NCBI GenBank assembly: GCA_004213885.1
Contig: SGYL01000005.1
Span: forward strand, 1 to 64,000
DNA from: Alphaproteobacteria bacterium
GTDB taxonomy: Bacteria > Pseudomonadota > Alphaproteobacteria > Puniceispirillales > Marisalimonadaceae
Direction: 5' to 3'
DNA length: 64,000 nucleotides
Shown here: positions 62,715-64,000 of the stretch, piece by piece
Numbering within the stretch: position 1 is the stretch's first letter
Layout of the letters: each line of letters begins with the position of its first letter
Made by a program: the position numbers and the translations under genes
The notes under the pieces: generated by a model
What the model was told of the DNA's origin: nothing
Databases searched by the model: none
Seen by the model: the letters and a program-made list of their open reading frames with translations, nothing else

Positions 62715-64000
62715 ATGGAAGATTTAGAAATTAAAAGCTCTTTAAAAGTTTCAAAATTGTTAAGTCAATTTTTGGAAAATGAAGTTCTTAATAAGTTGAA
62801 TTTAAATGTAGATAAGTTTTGGGAAGATTTTGATCATATAATTAAAGTTTTTGGACCTAAAAATGAAAATCTCTTAAAGAAGAGAGAAGAAATAAAAAAG
62901 AAAATTGATGCATATTATATTTCAAACAAAGATAAAGCATATAATCATGATGACTATATCAATTTTCTAAAAGAAATTGATTATATTGTTCCTGAAGGGC
63001 CAGACTTCAATATCAATACCGAAAACGTAGATATGGAAATTGCAAAGATTCCTGGCCCGCAACTTGTAGTTCCTGTAACAAATGCAAGATATTCTATAAA
63101 CGCAGCTAATGCTAGATGGGGTAGCTTATATGATGCACTGTATGGTACAGATTTCATATCTGAAGAAAATGGTTGTGAAAAAGGAAATAGTTATAACAAA
63201 AAAAGAGGTGAAAAGGTTATAGCTTTTGCTAAAGATTTTTTAGATAAGCATTTTCCTCTCTCGAATGGATCTCACACAGAGGTCACAAATTATTCTGTAA
63301 TAGATAATCAGTTAACAATTAAACTGTCAGATAACACTAAAACAAATTTGAGAGAAAGTAATAAATACGTTGGGTTCAAAGAAATTAACAAAGATATTTA
63401 TGAAGTTCTTTTAAAAAATAATAATCTTCATGTTATCTTATCATTCGATAAAGACTCCTTAATTGGATCAAGTGACAAGTCTTCTCTTCAAGATGTTATT
63501 CTTGAATCTGCAATAACTACTATCCAAGATTGTGAAGACTCTGTAGCTACTGTAGATGCCGAAGATAAAGTTTTAGCCTATAAGAATTGGCTTGGTTTAA
63601 TGAAAGGGAATCTTGAAGATACTTTTGAAAAAAATGGAAAAAAAATTGTAAGAAAACTTAATAAAACAAAAGTTTTCAAAACAAAAAATGGGGAATTATA
63701 TTTATCGGGATTATCCTTGATGCTTATTAGAAATGTTGGGCATTTAATGACAAATCCATCTATTATTTATTCTGAAAATAAAGAAATACCTGAAGGAATT
63801 ATGGATACAGTTATTACTACTATGATATCCATGTTTGATCTTAAAAACGGAAAGAATAACTCTAAAACTGGTTCTGTATATATAGTAAAACCGAAAATGC
63901 ATGGCCCTGAAGAAGTGGCTTTTACAATTGAATTATTTGCTGCAGTTGAAAAAATGCTTGGATTACCAAATAATACTATAAAAATTGGTATTATGGATGA
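62715..64000 (+). CDS. glcB: Malate synthase G (3' end outside the window)
   Basis: 428 full codons are present; the frame is open to the window edge. IVPEGPDFNINTENVD, GPQLVVPVTNARYS, AANARWGSLYDALYGTD and the segment VKPKMHGPEEVAFT followed by GIMDE match malate synthase G. It condenses glyoxylate and acetyl-CoA to malate. Fifteen bases after the phosphohexomutase stop there is no room for a riboswitch between them. Later catalytic residues cannot be inspected. Confidence 0.93.
   Translation, partial: MEDLEIKSSLKVSKLLSQFLENEVLNKLNLNVDKFWEDFDHIIKVFGPKNENLLKKREEIKKKIDAYYISNKDKAYNHDDYINFLKEIDYIVPEGPDFNINTENVDMEIAKIPGPQLVVPVTNARYSINAANARWGSLYDALYGTDFISEENGCEKGNSYNKKRGEKVIAFAKDFLDKHFPLSNGSHTEVTNYSVIDNQLTIKLSDNTKTNLRESNKYVGFKEINKDIYEVLLKNNNLHVILSFDKDSLIGSSDKSSLQDVILESAITTIQDCEDSVATVDAEDKVLAYKNWLGLMKGNLEDTFEKNGKKIVRKLNKTKVFKTKNGELYLSGLSLMLIRNVGHLMTNPSIIYSENKEIPEGIMDTVITTMISMFDLKNGKNNSKTGSVYIVKPKMHGPEEVAFTIELFAAVEKMLGLPNNTIKIGIMD

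Overview
The window is about 30% G+C, densely packed and entirely bacterial. The gene set (AapJQMP general amino-acid ABC transporter, an NDUFS4-type complex I accessory subunit, ProX/ProW/ProV-type betaine uptake, malate synthase G, many small dioxygenases and EamA/MFS carriers) suggests an AT-rich marine alphaproteobacterium of the SAR11/Pelagibacterales kind or a neighbour. That placement is inference from gene content and composition; no rRNA is present.

Layout. 1-11.6 kb: tRNA-Cys, a SelD fusion and MnmH (selenium to tRNA), tRNA-Asn, cysteine synthase, mercaptopyruvate sulfurtransferase, the aap operon (minus strand) and cystathionine beta-lyase, so mostly a sulfur/selenium and amino-acid block. 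11.6-30 kb: small exported proteins, tRNA-Arg, a complex I subunit, Fe(II)/oxoglutarate oxygenases, SDRs, a sugar-acid type cluster (enolase-superfamily enzyme, PhyH oxygenase, epimerase), transporters and a ribosome hibernation factor. 50-64 kb: JmjC-like oxygenase, PurT, a betaine-type ABC transporter, UDP-glucose dehydrogenase / GalU / phosphohexomutase (nucleotide-sugar supply) and the 5' two thirds of malate synthase G.

The accessory region, about 30-50 kb, is the unusual part. It has long non-coding gaps, at least five pseudogenes, a recurring structured intergenic element (five copies, both orientations) and many small proteins that look like dimeric alpha/beta-barrel domains (DUF1330, DUF3303, GYD-like, monooxygenase-like). 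It ends at a 3' fragment of a tRNA-Gly gene, which looks like an integration scar. Inside it lies a compact unit: a sigma70-like promoter, two tandem three-way-junction RNAs that match the glutamine riboswitch (glnA / Downstream-peptide) pattern, a strong ribosome binding site, a 38-codon highly basic peptide with no acidic residue, and a terminator. A second unusual unit is a prokaryotic pentameric ligand-gated channel homologue between two paralogous bestrophin-like channel genes.

Functional reading: scavenging of amino acids and osmolytes, sulfur and selenium handling and nucleotide-sugar synthesis form the stable backbone. The 30-50 kb stretch is a variable region in which small ligand-binding or oxygenase-like genes are gained, duplicated and lost.
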